NCBI GenBank assembly: GCA_016177145.1
Contig: JACOVV010000206.1
Location: 1 to 19,540, forward strand
Length of the DNA: 19,540 nucleotides
Origin: Candidatus Omnitrophota bacterium
Lineage (GTDB): Bacteria; Omnitrophota; Gorgyraeia; JACOVV01
Direction of reading: 5' to 3'
Of the stretch, positions 1-8,005 are shown piece after piece. The notes below the pieces were generated by a model. The model made no database searches and was not told the DNA's origin. It saw only the letters and a list, made by a program, of their open reading frames with translations. The translations under genes and the position numbers were made by a program. Each line of letters opens with the position of its first letter. Position 1 is the stretch's first letter.

Positions 1-436
1 CCACTCCCTGAGCGGCGGCGGCTAAAGAAGCGACAGGGGTCAGTGGTTTGTCCGAGTAACCGGACTGGGCGATGACCGGAAGATACACATTTTTTGCTTG
101 GGAAATAGCTTCCGCTAACTCCGCGTCTTCTTCGCTGGGCTGCAGGAAAAGAAAGTTCAGCAGAATGGCTTTAGCGCCGGCGGTTTTCAAGGCGTGAATC
201 AATTGAGTGTGCCATTTCCTTGAGATGGGCCATTGACCGATCCGATGCAATGTGTCTTCGCCAATTTCAATAATGATGATCTCTGGATGGGAAGGGGGCG
301 CGTACCGGTGCCGGTATCTCCAGTCAAGGGTGGTTAATTCGAACATTTCTCCCCAGCGCAGAAACACTCCTAGGCCGGTAATTAAAAACACAGCCAGAAC
401 AAACGCGGACCGCAGCATCAGGGAACGATGTCGCAT
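1..436 (-). CDS. CHASE2-domain membrane sensor protein, partial (C-terminal part beyond the left edge)
   Basis: The visible 145 residues start at an ATG at 436. A hydrophobic stretch at about residues 6-24 (LRSAFVLAVFLITGLGVFL) looks like a signal anchor. A CHASE2-type region follows: TTLDWRYR, then PEIIIIEIGEDTLHRIGQWP, HTQLIHALKTAGAKAI and a LPVIAQ strand. CHASE2 is an extracytoplasmic sensory domain usually joined to a SpoIIE/PP2C phosphatase, nucleotide cyclase or histidine kinase; the output domain lies outside the window. The gene follows the RsbW-like kinase by 11 nt, and a GGAGG overlaps that gene's stop codon 14 nt before the ATG, so cotranslation is likely. Because the STAS and RsbW-like genes lie directly upstream, an RsbU/SpoIIE-type phosphatase output is the natural prediction. 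That is inference only. Confidence 0.8.
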   Translation of the reverse strand, partial: MRHRSLMLRSAFVLAVFLITGLGVFLRWGEMFELTTLDWRYRHRYAPPSHPEIIIIEIGEDTLHRIGQWPISRKWHTQLIHALKTAGAKAILLNFLFLQPSEEDAELAEAISQAKNVYLPVIAQSGYSDKPLTPVASLAAAAQGV

Positions 437-447
437 TGAAAGAAGGG

Positions 448-822
448 TTACCTCCGCCTCTTGGTCATTCTCACCTGATTTCCTTGCCGGTTATACCGGA
501 CATCATCCATAAACTGGCGCATCAGAACTAAACCATATCCTTTTGAAGAAGTTTTAGAAGGATCAAACCCCTTTCCCTGGTCTTCAACGATAATCGTTAC
601 TTGATTTCGTCCAGAATCGAGCGTGAATTGAAACTGGATTTTTTTGGAAGGGTCTTCGCGATTACCGTGTCTGACGGCATTGGTTAAAGCCTCTTCCACC
701 GCCAGCCGGATATCAAAAAGAATGTCATCGTTCCATTTTTCTTTTTTGAGGGCGTCCAGAAGCTGCTTCGTGGCCCAGGGAATCCTATCAACGCGGCTAG
801 GAAGCCGCAGCGTCTGAACCAT
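448..822 (-). CDS. RsbW/SpoIIAB-like anti-sigma factor serine kinase (HATPase_c)
   Basis: This 124-residue protein is a compact GHKL ATPase with no sensor or dimerisation domain, as in RsbW/SpoIIAB-type anti-sigma kinases. The N-box is visible at about residues 41-54 (RLAVEEALTNAVRH), the G1 box as VEDQGKGFDP, and the G2 region as GYGLVLMRQFMDDVRY. Such proteins bind a sigma factor or other effector and phosphorylate a STAS partner on serine. Its ATG at 822 lies 26 nt inside the end of the STAS gene, so the two are translationally coupled. The downstream neighbour is the CHASE2 protein. No sigma factor gene is visible in the window, so the target is unknown and need not be a sigma factor. Confidence 0.88.
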   Translation of the reverse strand: MVQTLRLPSRVDRIPWATKQLLDALKKEKWNDDILFDIRLAVEEALTNAVRHGNREDPSKKIQFQFTLDSGRNQVTIIVEDQGKGFDPSKTSSKGYGLVLMRQFMDDVRYNRQGNQVRMTKRRR

Positions 823-1123
823 CTTGGATGTTAAAAAATTTGTTGAGGCGTGTCACTTCGACTACTTTCTTGACATTCAAGGTTAAACCCGAAAGAATCA
901 ATTTACCTTGCAGGTACGCGACCTGGTGATGGTACTCGACCAGCAAACGCAGCCCCGAACTATCCACGTAATCCACCTTGCGTAAATCTATTAATACTTT
1001 CTTCAATTTGGCTTCGACGGCCCTTTTAAGCGCCGTTTCAAGCTCTGGATAAGTATTCAACGTCAGTTCACCCTCCAGAACCAATTTGATGCCCCCTTCG
1101 ACGGGCTCTTGGCCGATTTTCAT
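797..1123 (-). CDS. STAS-domain anti-anti-sigma factor (SpoIIAA/RsbV-like)
   Basis: This 108-residue single-domain STAS protein begins with a strand pair (IKLVLEGELTLNTYPELETAL). The diagnostic segment KKVLIDLRKVDYVDSSGLRLL carries the phosphoacceptor loop D54-S55-S56-G57. By comparison with SpoIIAA, S56 is the likely serine phosphorylated by the kinase encoded next. When unphosphorylated such proteins sequester the RsbW-like kinase and free its target. The start codon overlaps the accA stop (ATGA), so it is translationally coupled to fatty-acid synthesis, which is not a usual partner for this module. It could act in a non-sigma partner-switching pathway. Confidence 0.9.
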   Translation of the reverse strand: MKIGQEPVEGGIKLVLEGELTLNTYPELETALKRAVEAKLKKVLIDLRKVDYVDSSGLRLLVEYHHQVAYLQGKLILSGLTLNVKKVVEVTRLNKFFNIQDGSDAAAS

Positions 1124-2082
1124 TGGGCCGCCTCCTCAAAAATCCCCATTCGGCGAAATTTTTCATAGCGTTGTTGGACGAGTTCATCGGTGTCAATCTT
1201 CTCAAATTCATCCAGGTACTCCTGTATGACACTTTTGACACGAAGAGCCATGGCGTCAGCGTCACGATGGGCCCCTCCCAACGGCTCCTCGATAATCCGA
1301 TCAATGAGTTTGAATTCCAGTAAATCCTTTGCCGTTAACTTCAGGCACTCGGCCGCCTCGCGCGCTTTCGTCCGATCCTTCCAGAGAATCGCGGAGCACC
1401 CTTCCGGGGAAATAACAGAATAGTAGGCATTTTCCAGGACACAAATCCGGTCTCCCATGCCGACCCCCAGAGCGCCGCCGCTCCCCCCCTCACCGATGAC
1501 GATCACAATGACGGGGATGTGAAGCGACGCCATAAAACGGATGTTTTCCGCGATCGCGTGCGCCTGACCTCTCTCTTCAGCTCCAATGCCGGGATAAGCT
1601 CCCGGCGTATCCACGAAACAAACCAGCGGCAGATGGAATTTCTCCGCCATCGCCATCAGACGCATGGCCTTGCGGTATCCTTCAGGGTGAGCGCTCCCAA
1701 AATTCCGGCGGATATTTTCTTTAATATCCCTCCCTTTTTGGTGGCCCAGGATCATCATCGGTCTTTTTTCAAAGAACGCTAATCCCCCCACTAGAGCTTT
1801 GTCGTCGCCGAAAAGACGATCCCCATGAAGCTCGACGAAATCAGAAAAAATCATGCGGACGTAATCCAAAGTTAACGGTCTCTTCGGGTGACGGGCCAAC
1901 TGGATTTTCTGCCACGGAGTCAGGTTGCTGAAAACCTCTTTTTTCATTTTTTCAAGACGGGCTTCCAGTTTCCGGATCTCCGGTTCAAAATCCAGTTTTT
2001 TATCTGCGGTAACGCTTCTTAATTCTTCTATCTTTCGTTCGATTTCGACAATCGGTTTTTCAAAATCAAGTTCTCCAGCCAT
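1120..2082 (-). CDS. accA: Acetyl-CoA carboxylase carboxyltransferase subunit alpha
   Basis: AccA is the alpha subunit of the carboxyltransferase that, with AccD, moves the carboxyl group from biotin to acetyl-CoA to make malonyl-CoA in the cytoplasm. The 320 residues match the family length. There is the N-terminal helical region (FEKPIVEIERKIEELR), WQKIQLARHPKRPLTLDY, and the crotonase-like core with GQAHAIAENI, then GEGGSGGALGVGMGDRI and YYSVISPEGCSAILWKD. A good Shine-Dalgarno (AAGAGGA) sits just before the ATG at 2082. The gene follows the L,D-transpeptidase by 17 nt and overlaps the STAS gene by 4 nt. No accD or biotin carrier gene is in the window. Confidence 0.97.
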   Translation of the reverse strand: MAGELDFEKPIVEIERKIEELRSVTADKKLDFEPEIRKLEARLEKMKKEVFSNLTPWQKIQLARHPKRPLTLDYVRMIFSDFVELHGDRLFGDDKALVGGLAFFEKRPMMILGHQKGRDIKENIRRNFGSAHPEGYRKAMRLMAMAEKFHLPLVCFVDTPGAYPGIGAEERGQAHAIAENIRFMASLHIPVIVIVIGEGGSGGALGVGMGDRICVLENAYYSVISPEGCSAILWKDRTKAREAAECLKLTAKDLLEFKLIDRIIEEPLGGAHRDADAMALRVKSVIQEYLDEFEKIDTDELVQQRYEKFRRMGIFEEAAQ

Positions 2083-2099
2083 AGAGATCCTCTTATTTT

Positions 2100-2831
2100 T
2101 TACGATTTCCCCTGGGTGGATTCTGTCGTCTCGACAATTTTGACCGCGGTCCCCTCAGGCAGCAGCGCGTAAAGTTCTTCGACATCCTCGTTGCGCATTC
2201 GTACGCACCCAGCCGTAACCGCCTGTCCAATCTTCTCAGGTTCTACCGTCCCGTGAATGCCAAAACCTTTTGGATGCTCCTTAGAAGAAATCCCCATCCA
2301 CCGTGTTCCCAGAATATTCTCAGGGCTCCCCGGAGGAATGACAGCGCCTGTCTTGTACCATGTCGGATTCTCCAATCGAGTTACGATGATAAAATCCCCG
2401 ACCGGCGTCGAATTGTCTTTGCCGGTGGAGACCACGTATTCTTTTACCGGCTTCCCGTCAAGGCGGAGTTCCATTCGGTTTTTTGCCTTGCTCACCAAAA
2501 CATCGAATTTCCCAGGAGGAATTTTTAGTTTCTGTCCTACTCTAATAGAATCGCCCTGGAGGTCATTTAACTTCTTGATCAATTCTAGGGTTGTGTTATA
2601 GCGCCGTGCTATCTTGATCAGAGCGTCGCCCGGCTGGACTGTGTAGTCAATCGTTTGTCGTGAGAGAACCTCCAGAACATTGATATCTTTTTCTGGAGAT
2701 GTATCTGCTTTCATGGATGCCGGTGTCTGTTCTTCAACCGGCCCTGATTGATTCTTAGTCCATCCCCACCAAAGCAGTATTCCCCCCGCCGCCAACAGAG
2801 CAATGATGATACTGAGTCGCCGTTTATTCAT
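2100..2831 (-). CDS. LysM-domain L,D-transpeptidase (YkuD/ErfK family)
   Basis: This 243-residue enzyme is predicted to cross-link peptidoglycan or attach proteins to it outside the inner membrane. Residues 6-23 form a hydrophobic N-terminal anchor, followed by a linker rich in E, P and T. A LysM domain lies at about 62-105 (YTVQPGDALIKIARRYNTT through IRVGQKLKIPPGK). The YkuD catalytic domain fills about 109-233. Its signature IHGTVEPEKIGQAVTAGCVR supplies H193 and the nucleophile C209. The ATG overlaps the stop of the DUF212 gene (ATGA). Domain order and length are ordinary for the family; the exact reaction (3-3 cross-linking or lipoprotein attachment) cannot be read from the sequence. Confidence 0.94.
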   Translation of the reverse strand: MNKRRLSIIIALLAAGGILLWWGWTKNQSGPVEEQTPASMKADTSPEKDINVLEVLSRQTIDYTVQPGDALIKIARRYNTTLELIKKLNDLQGDSIRVGQKLKIPPGKFDVLVSKAKNRMELRLDGKPVKEYVVSTGKDNSTPVGDFIIVTRLENPTWYKTGAVIPPGSPENILGTRWMGISSKEHPKGFGIHGTVEPEKIGQAVTAGCVRMRNEDVEELYALLPEGTAVKIVETTESTQGKS

Positions 2832-3292
2832 AAGTCACCCCACAGGTTATAGCAAAACACCGCCATGACAATTCCCAGAAGCCCCCCCACCAATACCTGG
2901 ATGGGAGTGTGGCCGATTAATTCTTTCAGCCGTTCGTCACGGATTCCTTTGTTTAAATAAATATCGTCAATAATCTTATTTAAAATTCCCGCCTGCCGGC
3001 CTGCCGACCGGCGCACTCCTTGAGCGTCAAACATGGTCACCAGGCAAAAAATCGAAGTGACGGCAAACAATGGGCTATCGAATCCTGATTGAAATCCAAC
3101 AGAGGTCGCCAACGCGCTGACACCCGCGGCATGAGCGCTTGGCATGCCCCCCGTCCCAAGCACCCACTTAAAATTAAATCGCTGTCCCTGAAATAGACAC
3201 AATAGTATTTTGATACTCTGGGCGACGGCCCAAGTAATCAAAGTAGATAAAAAAATTTTATTCTTACAAATTTCGACCACAAAATCTCGCAT
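2828..3292 (-). CDS. Divergent PAP2 family (DUF212) membrane protein
   Basis: A 154-residue integral membrane protein. It shows the hallmarks of the divergent PAP2 family: GTGGMPSAHAAGVSALAT, then TMFDAQGVRRSAGRQAGILN and the C-terminal LKELIGHTPIQVLVGGLLGI. Three or four hydrophobic segments are apparent. The PSxxH motif is retained, but the other residues of classical PAP2 acid phosphatases are not clearly present, so activity on lipid phosphates is uncertain. It sits between a membrane-anchored coiled-coil protein and an L,D-transpeptidase, which suggests an envelope or lipid-carrier role. The ATG at 3292 has only a weak AAGG just before it. Confidence 0.88.
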   Translation of the reverse strand: MRDFVVEICKNKIFLSTLITWAVAQSIKILLCLFQGQRFNFKWVLGTGGMPSAHAAGVSALATSVGFQSGFDSPLFAVTSIFCLVTMFDAQGVRRSAGRQAGILNKIIDDIYLNKGIRDERLKELIGHTPIQVLVGGLLGIVMAVFCYNLWGDL

Positions 3293-3311
3293 GCCTTGTG
3301 TAGTTTCGTTC

Positions 3312-3905
3312 CTAAATTTGCCCGTCTTTTGCCAATGCGGGGAGTGGCGCTGGAATCACCTGCACTGTCCCCTGATGATGTTGTGTCGATCTCCCCTCGT
3401 GCACCAGAAATCCCTTATTCCCTGCGGCAAGAAGTTGTTTATCCCGCAACCTAATGAAGGATTGCTTACGCTCTTTTTGTTTACGCCGGGCGTCTTTTAG
3501 CGCCCGCTTTAACTCCGTTCGATCTTGAAACTTTCGCTCTAACGTTTCTTTCTCCGACGTTAAAAAAGCGACTTTAACTGCTAAAGCCCGTCTGTTTTCA
3601 ACAAGTGTACCGATCCTGTCAACCAACGGCCGGCTAGGATTCGCTAACCCAATTTCTTCTTCCCGGGCTTGATGTAAGACCTGGTCAATCGCTTCCAACT
3701 CTGCTTCGGCCTGTGCTAATTCCTGTTCGATAGTCCCCTTCTCAGCCATTAGTTTTTGCAGTTCGCCGACTCTTTTATCATATTCCACTTCCATCTGGCG
3801 TATCATTGAAGCAGTCTGCTGAGTAACTCTATGGATGGTAATATGTTGGTAGGCCAGTAACACGATAAGACAAAGCAGGAACACCCTGCGGATCACGCGT
3901 CCCAT
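3312..3905 (-). CDS. Membrane-anchored coiled-coil protein of unknown function
   Basis: I do not recognise a named family. Read from the ATG at 3905 the product is 197 residues. Positively charged residues and a transmembrane segment (VFLLCLIVLLAYQHI, about 7-22) are followed by about 140 residues rich in E, K, Q, L and A with the spacing of a long coiled coil, then a less ordered tail ending VIPAPLPALAKDGQI. The layout of one N-terminal membrane helix plus a coil is like FtsB/FtsL-type septum proteins but much longer. A TTG at 3926 in the same frame would add seven residues. I prefer the ATG because a TATAAA box lies between the two. It follows ilvB by 44 nt or more and precedes envelope genes. 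Confidence 0.75.
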   Translation of the reverse strand: MGRVIRRVFLLCLIVLLAYQHITIHRVTQQTASMIRQMEVEYDKRVGELQKLMAEKGTIEQELAQAEAELEAIDQVLHQAREEEIGLANPSRPLVDRIGTLVENRRALAVKVAFLTSEKETLERKFQDRTELKRALKDARRKQKERKQSFIRLRDKQLLAAGNKGFLVHEGRSTQHHQGTVQVIPAPLPALAKDGQI

Positions 3906-3914
3906 AAGTCTTTT

Positions 3915-3920
3915 TTTATA
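3915..3920 (-). promoter_or_regulatory. Candidate -10 box of the coiled-coil gene
   Basis: On the minus strand TATAAA ends 9 nt before the ATG at 3905. A weak -35 candidate, TTGCAT, lies 17 nt upstream of it. There is no Shine-Dalgarno between the box and the ATG, only an A-rich stretch. Transcription starting about 7 nt after the box would give a leader of only 2-3 nt. It lies in the 44-nt gap after the ilvB stop, so this gene may be transcribed separately from ilvB. Confidence 0.45.
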
Positions 3921-3949
3921 CACCAAGACGGTGAAAAATGCAACTTTAA

Positions 3950-5665
3950 TTATTCTATAATGACATCTTTATAGGTTTTACCGGAAGGAATCATCGGCAG
4001 CACATGTTCCTGATAGGGAACAATCACATCCAAGATGTACGTTGTTTTGGCGGCCAGCATTTCACGAATAGCATGGGAGAGTTCCTTTTTCTGGGTCACC
4101 TTCCGTCCTGGAATTTTAAAAGCGCCGGCTACTTTAATAAAATCCGGATAGGAATTGGAGTCGCTTGGATCTCCGATATAAGTATGCCCCCTGTTCCCTT
4201 TGTAGAAACGATCCTCCCATTGCACTACCATCCCCAGATGCTGGTTATTGAGGATCATGACCTTGACGGCGATTTTTTCCAAGTAAGCGGTCGCCAGTTC
4301 CTGAATGTTCATCTGGAAACTGCCGTCCCCGTCGATATCCACCACCTCTTTTTCGGGATGCGCTAGTTTGGCTCCCAGCGCCGCCGGAAAACCAAATCCC
4401 ATCGATCCCAATCCCGAGGAGGAAAGAAATTGCCTCGGCCGCGTAAATTTGTAGTGTTGCGCGGTCCACATCTGATGCTGCCCCACGCCGACGGCAATAA
4501 TCGCGTCGTCGTGAGTCATCTCGCTTAAAAGACGGATCGCGTATTGAGGAAGGATACAATCATCGCGGTCCTTGAAATCAAAAGGATACTGTTTCTTCCA
4601 CTGTTCGATCTGATGGCGCCATTCGGTGTAATCGCCCGGCTTGACCATTTTTAAAAGCTCCTCAAGCGCGTAACAGACATCGCTCACCACCGGAATATGC
4701 ACTTCCCTGTTCTTGTTAATCTCGGAAGGATCAATATCCACATGCACAATCGTGCCGTGTTCGGCGAATTTTTCCACTTTGCCGGTCACCCGATCGTCAA
4801 AGCGCACGCCAAAGGCCAGCAATAGATCCGCTTCATTGACAGCGTTGTTCGCGAAAACAGAACCGTGCATCCCCAGCATTCGGAGCGCCAGAGGATGTGT
4901 TTCGGGGAAACAACCCAGCCCCATCACCGTCTGTGCCACGGGGATTTGAGTTTTCTCGACAAATTTTTTCAATACTTCTGACGCCCCGGAAGAAATAATC
5001 CCACCGCCGACGTAGAACACCGGCCTCTTCGCTTTGGCGATCGCGTCGGCAATCTGGCGAAGCTGGTTCGGGTGCGCGTGAATATTCGGCTTGTAACTGC
5101 GCATCTCCACTTTCTCCGGGAATTCCGGAACAACCATTTCCTGCTGGACATCCTTAGGAATATCCACCACGACAGGACCCGGCCTGCCGGTAGAAGCGAT
5201 GTAAAAAGCTTCCTTAATCACCCGCGGGATATCCCGGATATCCTGGACTAAATAGTTGTGTTTCACGATCGGCCTGGTGACACCGACCACGTCGGTCTCC
5301 TGGAAAGCGTTCTTACCGATGTTGTAACGCGGGACCTGGCCCGTAATCGCCACAATGGGAGTCGAATCCATATAGGCATCGGCGATTCCTGTGATTAGAT
5401 TCGTCGCGCCAGGTCCAGAGGTCGCGATACAGACCCCCACCTTGCCGCTCGCGCGGGCGTACCCCTCGGCGGCAAAGACCTCTCCCTGTTCATGACGAGG
5501 AAGAATGGTCCGAATCTTCTTGGAATAAGTCAGCGCCTGGTGAAGCTCCATACTGTTGCCGCCCGGGTAAGCAAAAAGAATCTCAACTCCTTCCCGTTCA
5601 AGGGCCTTGATGACAATTTCCGCCCCCTTGATCGGCTTATGAATTTTTGAATCTGTATGTTCCAT
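3950..5665 (-). CDS. ilvB: Acetolactate synthase large (catalytic) subunit
   Basis: This ThDP enzyme condenses two pyruvates (or pyruvate and 2-ketobutyrate) in valine, leucine and isoleucine synthesis. The 571 residues are full length. Visible features are [15 protein letters not shown] near the N-terminus, the ThDP-activating glutamate E59 in RHEQ, the GPGATN loop, and the ThDP/Mg motif with GDG at 446-448 followed by FQMN and LNNQHLGM. The form [16 protein letters not shown] is closer to plant and PVC-type enzymes than to the usual GYPGGAVLPIYDAL of many bacteria. The start is set at ATG 5665; a TTG at 5686 is in frame but would overlap the promoter -10 box. No regulatory ilvN gene follows, unlike many operons, and the next gene is an unrelated coiled-coil protein. 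Confidence 0.95.
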   Translation of the reverse strand: MEHTDSKIHKPIKGAEIVIKALEREGVEILFAYPGGNSMELHQALTYSKKIRTILPRHEQGEVFAAEGYARASGKVGVCIATSGPGATNLITGIADAYMDSTPIVAITGQVPRYNIGKNAFQETDVVGVTRPIVKHNYLVQDIRDIPRVIKEAFYIASTGRPGPVVVDIPKDVQQEMVVPEFPEKVEMRSYKPNIHAHPNQLRQIADAIAKAKRPVFYVGGGIISSGASEVLKKFVEKTQIPVAQTVMGLGCFPETHPLALRMLGMHGSVFANNAVNEADLLLAFGVRFDDRVTGKVEKFAEHGTIVHVDIDPSEINKNREVHIPVVSDVCYALEELLKMVKPGDYTEWRHQIEQWKKQYPFDFKDRDDCILPQYAIRLLSEMTHDDAIIAVGVGQHQMWTAQHYKFTRPRQFLSSSGLGSMGFGFPAALGAKLAHPEKEVVDIDGDGSFQMNIQELATAYLEKIAVKVMILNNQHLGMVVQWEDRFYKGNRGHTYIGDPSDSNSYPDFIKVAGAFKIPGRKVTQKKELSHAIREMLAAKTTYILDVIVPYQEHVLPMIPSGKTYKDVIIE

Positions 5666-5674
5666 AGAGCCAAG

Positions 5675-5683
5675 AGTATACCA
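5675..5683 (-). promoter_or_regulatory. Extended -10 promoter element of ilvB
   Basis: The minus strand reads TGGTATACT, a TGn extension plus a near-consensus -10 hexamer at 5675-5680, ending 9 nt before the ilvB ATG at 5665. The -35 region is poor (TTTCAC at 17 nt), as is common with extended -10 promoters. There is no Shine-Dalgarno before the ATG. The predicted transcript would start within about 3 nt of the ATG. Confidence 0.6.
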
Positions 5684-5690
5684 CAAAAGA

Positions 5691-5710
5691 GAGAAAGGTG
5701 AAAGGCGAAG
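5691..5710. repeat. Degenerate 7-bp-period tandem repeat, purine-rich
   Basis: On the plus strand three related heptamers follow each other: GAGAAAG, GTGAAAG, GCGAAGA. The tract lies in the intergenic region between divergent ilvB and comM. Taken alone it would be unremarkable. It is listed because three other tracts with the same period but different units occur in the window. Confidence 0.4.
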
Positions 5711-5769
5711 AAAAATGAAAGAATTTGGCGAGTTAGAGCGTCTTATATTAATAAAGGAGGAAATAACTT

Positions 5770-7323
5770 ATGCTTTCAAAAACATTTTCAGCCAGTCCGC
5801 TGGGGATTCAAGCTTGTTTAGTCGAGGTCGAAGTAGAAGTCGCTCAAGGGCTCCCGCAGGTGATTCTGGTGGGATTGCCGGATACAGCTCTACGGGAAAG
5901 CCGGGACCGGATTCTCACCGCCATCCGCCAGAGCCGGTTCCCTCATGAACCGCGCAAACTGATTATTAACCTGGCGCCGGCCGATTTAAGAAAAGAAGGG
6001 CCTCTCTTTGACCTTTCCATCGCCGTCGGCATTCTGGCCGCTCAAGAAATCGTTTCGCAGGAAGCGGCCCAGGAATACGTGATGATCGGAGAATTAGCGT
6101 TAGACGGAACCATTCGTCCCGTCCGCGGCGTCCTGCCAATCGCTCTCTCGATGGCGAAGAATGGAAAGAAAAAACTAATTCTCCCGGTTCAGAACACGCG
6201 CGAAGCGAGTATTGTCAGAGAAATCGAGTGTTACCCGGTCGGCCATCTCGCGGAAACCGTTTCATTCCTGAATGGAGAAACCCCCATCACTCCTTATCGT
6301 TATCAGGAAGAACTCCCCTCCTCCAACTCATTAGATCCACAACCTTCGATCGGACAGTTTGATTTTTCCGAAGTCCAAGGGCAGTTTCAAGCGAAGCGGG
6401 CTTTGGAGATTGCCGCCGCCGGCCGGCATAATCTCCTGATGATCGGGCCGCCGGGAAGCGGAAAGACGATGCTCGCCCAGCGGCTCCCTTCTATTTTGCC
6501 GCCGATGAGCCGCCAGGAATCGCTGGAGACCAGCGCGCTTTACAGCATCGTCGGGCAATTGAACCATGAGCGCCCTCTTTTGACCCGCCCCCCCTTTCGC
6601 ACCCCGCATCACTCCGCCAGCGCGGTGGCCCTTTGCGGCGGCGGGACACATCCCCGCCCCGGCGAAATCAGTCTGGCCAATAACGGCATTCTTTTCCTGG
6701 ATGAGTTCCCTGAATTCGACCGTTCCACTTTGGAATCACTGCGCCAGCCAATGGAAGAAGGAGAAATTACCATCGCGCGAGTCCAGCGCTCGCTCCGTTT
6801 CCCGGCGCGGTTTCTTCTCGTCGCGGCGATGAACCCCTGTCCGTGCGGGTTCCTCGGTGATCCACGGAAAGAATGTTCTTGTTCCCCGCGAGAAGTTTGG
6901 CGGTATCGCCATAAAATTTCCGGGCCGCTTTTGGACCGGATTGATATCCAGGTGGAAGTCCCCCCGCTTCGCTTCCATGAACTGAACTCTTCCCAAAAAC
7001 AGGAATCCTCCGCGGAAATTTATACCCGCGTGGCGTCCGCCAGGGAAAAACAGATCAAGCGGTTCAGCTCACTGGGGATTGAATGGAATGCTCAAATGTC
7101 TCACCGGCAAATCAAGAAATCGTGTCCCTTGGGAGAAGCGGAATCGAACCTACTTCGCCAAGCGATGGAAACTTTCGGCTTAAGCGCCCGCGCGCACGAC
7201 AAAATCTTGAAGGTAGCTCGAACAATCAGTGACCTGGCGGGAAGCGAAAATATCAAAGTGGAACATCTGGCTGAGGCGATACAATATAGAAACTTAGACC
7301 GAAATGTTGGAGGAACAATTTGA
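5770..7323 (+). CDS. comM: YifB/ComM family Mg-chelatase-like AAA+ ATPase
   Basis: ComM is a hexameric AAA+ helicase that promotes branch migration during integration of DNA taken up by natural transformation; many non-competent bacteria also carry it. The 517 residues match the family. An N-terminal Lon-protease-like fold domain includes LINLAPADLRKEGPLFDLSIA. Walker A is GPPGSGKT at 226-233 and Walker B ILFLDEF has D311-E312. The family cysteine cluster is at C357, C359, C369 and C371. The C-terminal helical region ends with LSARAHDKILKVARTISDLAG. A strong Shine-Dalgarno, AGGAGG at 5755-5760, sits 9 nt before the ATG. It is the only long plus-strand gene, divergent from ilvB and convergent with the phosphatase gene. 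Confidence 0.95.
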   Translation: MLSKTFSASPLGIQACLVEVEVEVAQGLPQVILVGLPDTALRESRDRILTAIRQSRFPHEPRKLIINLAPADLRKEGPLFDLSIAVGILAAQEIVSQEAAQEYVMIGELALDGTIRPVRGVLPIALSMAKNGKKKLILPVQNTREASIVREIECYPVGHLAETVSFLNGETPITPYRYQEELPSSNSLDPQPSIGQFDFSEVQGQFQAKRALEIAAAGRHNLLMIGPPGSGKTMLAQRLPSILPPMSRQESLETSALYSIVGQLNHERPLLTRPPFRTPHHSASAVALCGGGTHPRPGEISLANNGILFLDEFPEFDRSTLESLRQPMEEGEITIARVQRSLRFPARFLLVAAMNPCPCGFLGDPRKECSCSPREVWRYRHKISGPLLDRIDIQVEVPPLRFHELNSSQKQESSAEIYTRVASAREKQIKRFSSLGIEWNAQMSHRQIKKSCPLGEAESNLLRQAMETFGLSARAHDKILKVARTISDLAGSENIKVEHLAEAIQYRNLDRNVGGTI

Positions 7324-7356
7324 CTTTTGCCCTTTGACTTTTTACTTTTGACTTTC
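7322..7356. repeat. Heptanucleotide tandem repeat (GACTTTT type) in a convergent gap
   Basis: Five consecutive 7-base units run GACTTTT, GCCCTTT, GACTTTT, TACTTTT, GACTTTC. They begin inside the comM stop codon and end one base before the complement of the phosphatase stop, so they fill the whole gap between the convergent genes. No GC-rich hairpin is present, so this is not an ordinary intrinsic terminator for either gene. Confidence 0.8.
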
Positions 7357-7357
7357 T

Positions 7358-7993
7358 CTAGACCGGCGGTTCTTCCTGGAAATGCGGGCCGTGGAGGTGG
7401 CAGGTGTCGTTGATATCGGTGAGATAGGTTCGCCCGTCCAGAACTTCCACGATGGTGAGACTGGAATTTTCCAGGAAAATATTCAACAGCACTTTATCGA
7501 AATCGGCTTTGAGCCAGTGGGAGATCAGAGCGGCCAGGATGCCGCCGTGGGTCACCAAGACGACCCTCTCTTTGGTTTCTGAAGCGGTTATTTCCGCGAA
7601 CGCCTTCACCGCCCGCCGGCGGAATTTCGCGATGGTTTCGGCCTTTGGAATTTTGATCTTGGAGGGAGCTTTCAGCCATTTCTGATAGCCGTTGTTGTAG
7701 AGCCGGTTGACCTCTTCCGGCCTCTTCCCTTCCCAAGCCCCCAGATGGATCTCCATTAATCCTTTTTTGGTATGGCAGGGAATCGCCAACCCCTTGGCCA
7801 GAATCCGCGCCGACTCATGCGCGCGCATTAGGGGACTGGCAATAATCTTTTCGACCTTTTCCCGTTTTAGGCGGGAAATCAGTTTTTCGATTTGTCCTCT
7901 CCCTTTTTCGGAAAGAGGAGGATTGGAATGCCCCTGGACTCGATTTTCAGCGTTCCAGGTGCTTTGGCCGTGACGAATCAGATATAGACGCAT
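7358..7993 (-). CDS. Histidine phosphatase family protein (phosphoglycerate mutase-like)
   Basis: A 211-residue member of the histidine phosphatase superfamily. The catalytic core is present: R7-H8-G9 with the phosphorylated H8, R57 in SPLMRAHESA, the proton donor candidate E81 in EIHLGAWEG, and H149 in THGG. The N-terminus MRLYLIRHGQSTWNAENRVQ is typical of the CobC/GpmB-like branch. Substrates in that branch range from alpha-ribazole phosphate to phosphoserine and 3-phosphoglycerate, and the sequence alone does not decide between them. A B12-dependent reductase in the window makes a cobalamin-pathway role possible but does not support it strongly. It follows mnmE by 12 nt and is probably cotranscribed with it. 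Confidence 0.9.
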   Translation of the reverse strand: MRLYLIRHGQSTWNAENRVQGHSNPPLSEKGRGQIEKLISRLKREKVEKIIASPLMRAHESARILAKGLAIPCHTKKGLMEIHLGAWEGKRPEEVNRLYNNGYQKWLKAPSKIKIPKAETIAKFRRRAVKAFAEITASETKERVVLVTHGGILAALISHWLKADFDKVLLNIFLENSSLTIVEVLDGRTYLTDINDTCHLHGPHFQEEPPV

Positions 7994-8005
7994 GATATTA
8001 TCTCT

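Noticed and set aside
2990..3015. GC-rich stretch with GCCTGCCGGCCTGCCG in the DUF212 gene that resembles a palindromic insert
   Set aside because: It encodes the conserved family motif GVRRSAGRQAGILN, so no insertion is needed.
5666..5686. TTG start adding MWYTLGS to acetolactate synthase
   Set aside because: It would sit on the extended -10 box, and relatives start close to the GAEI segment.
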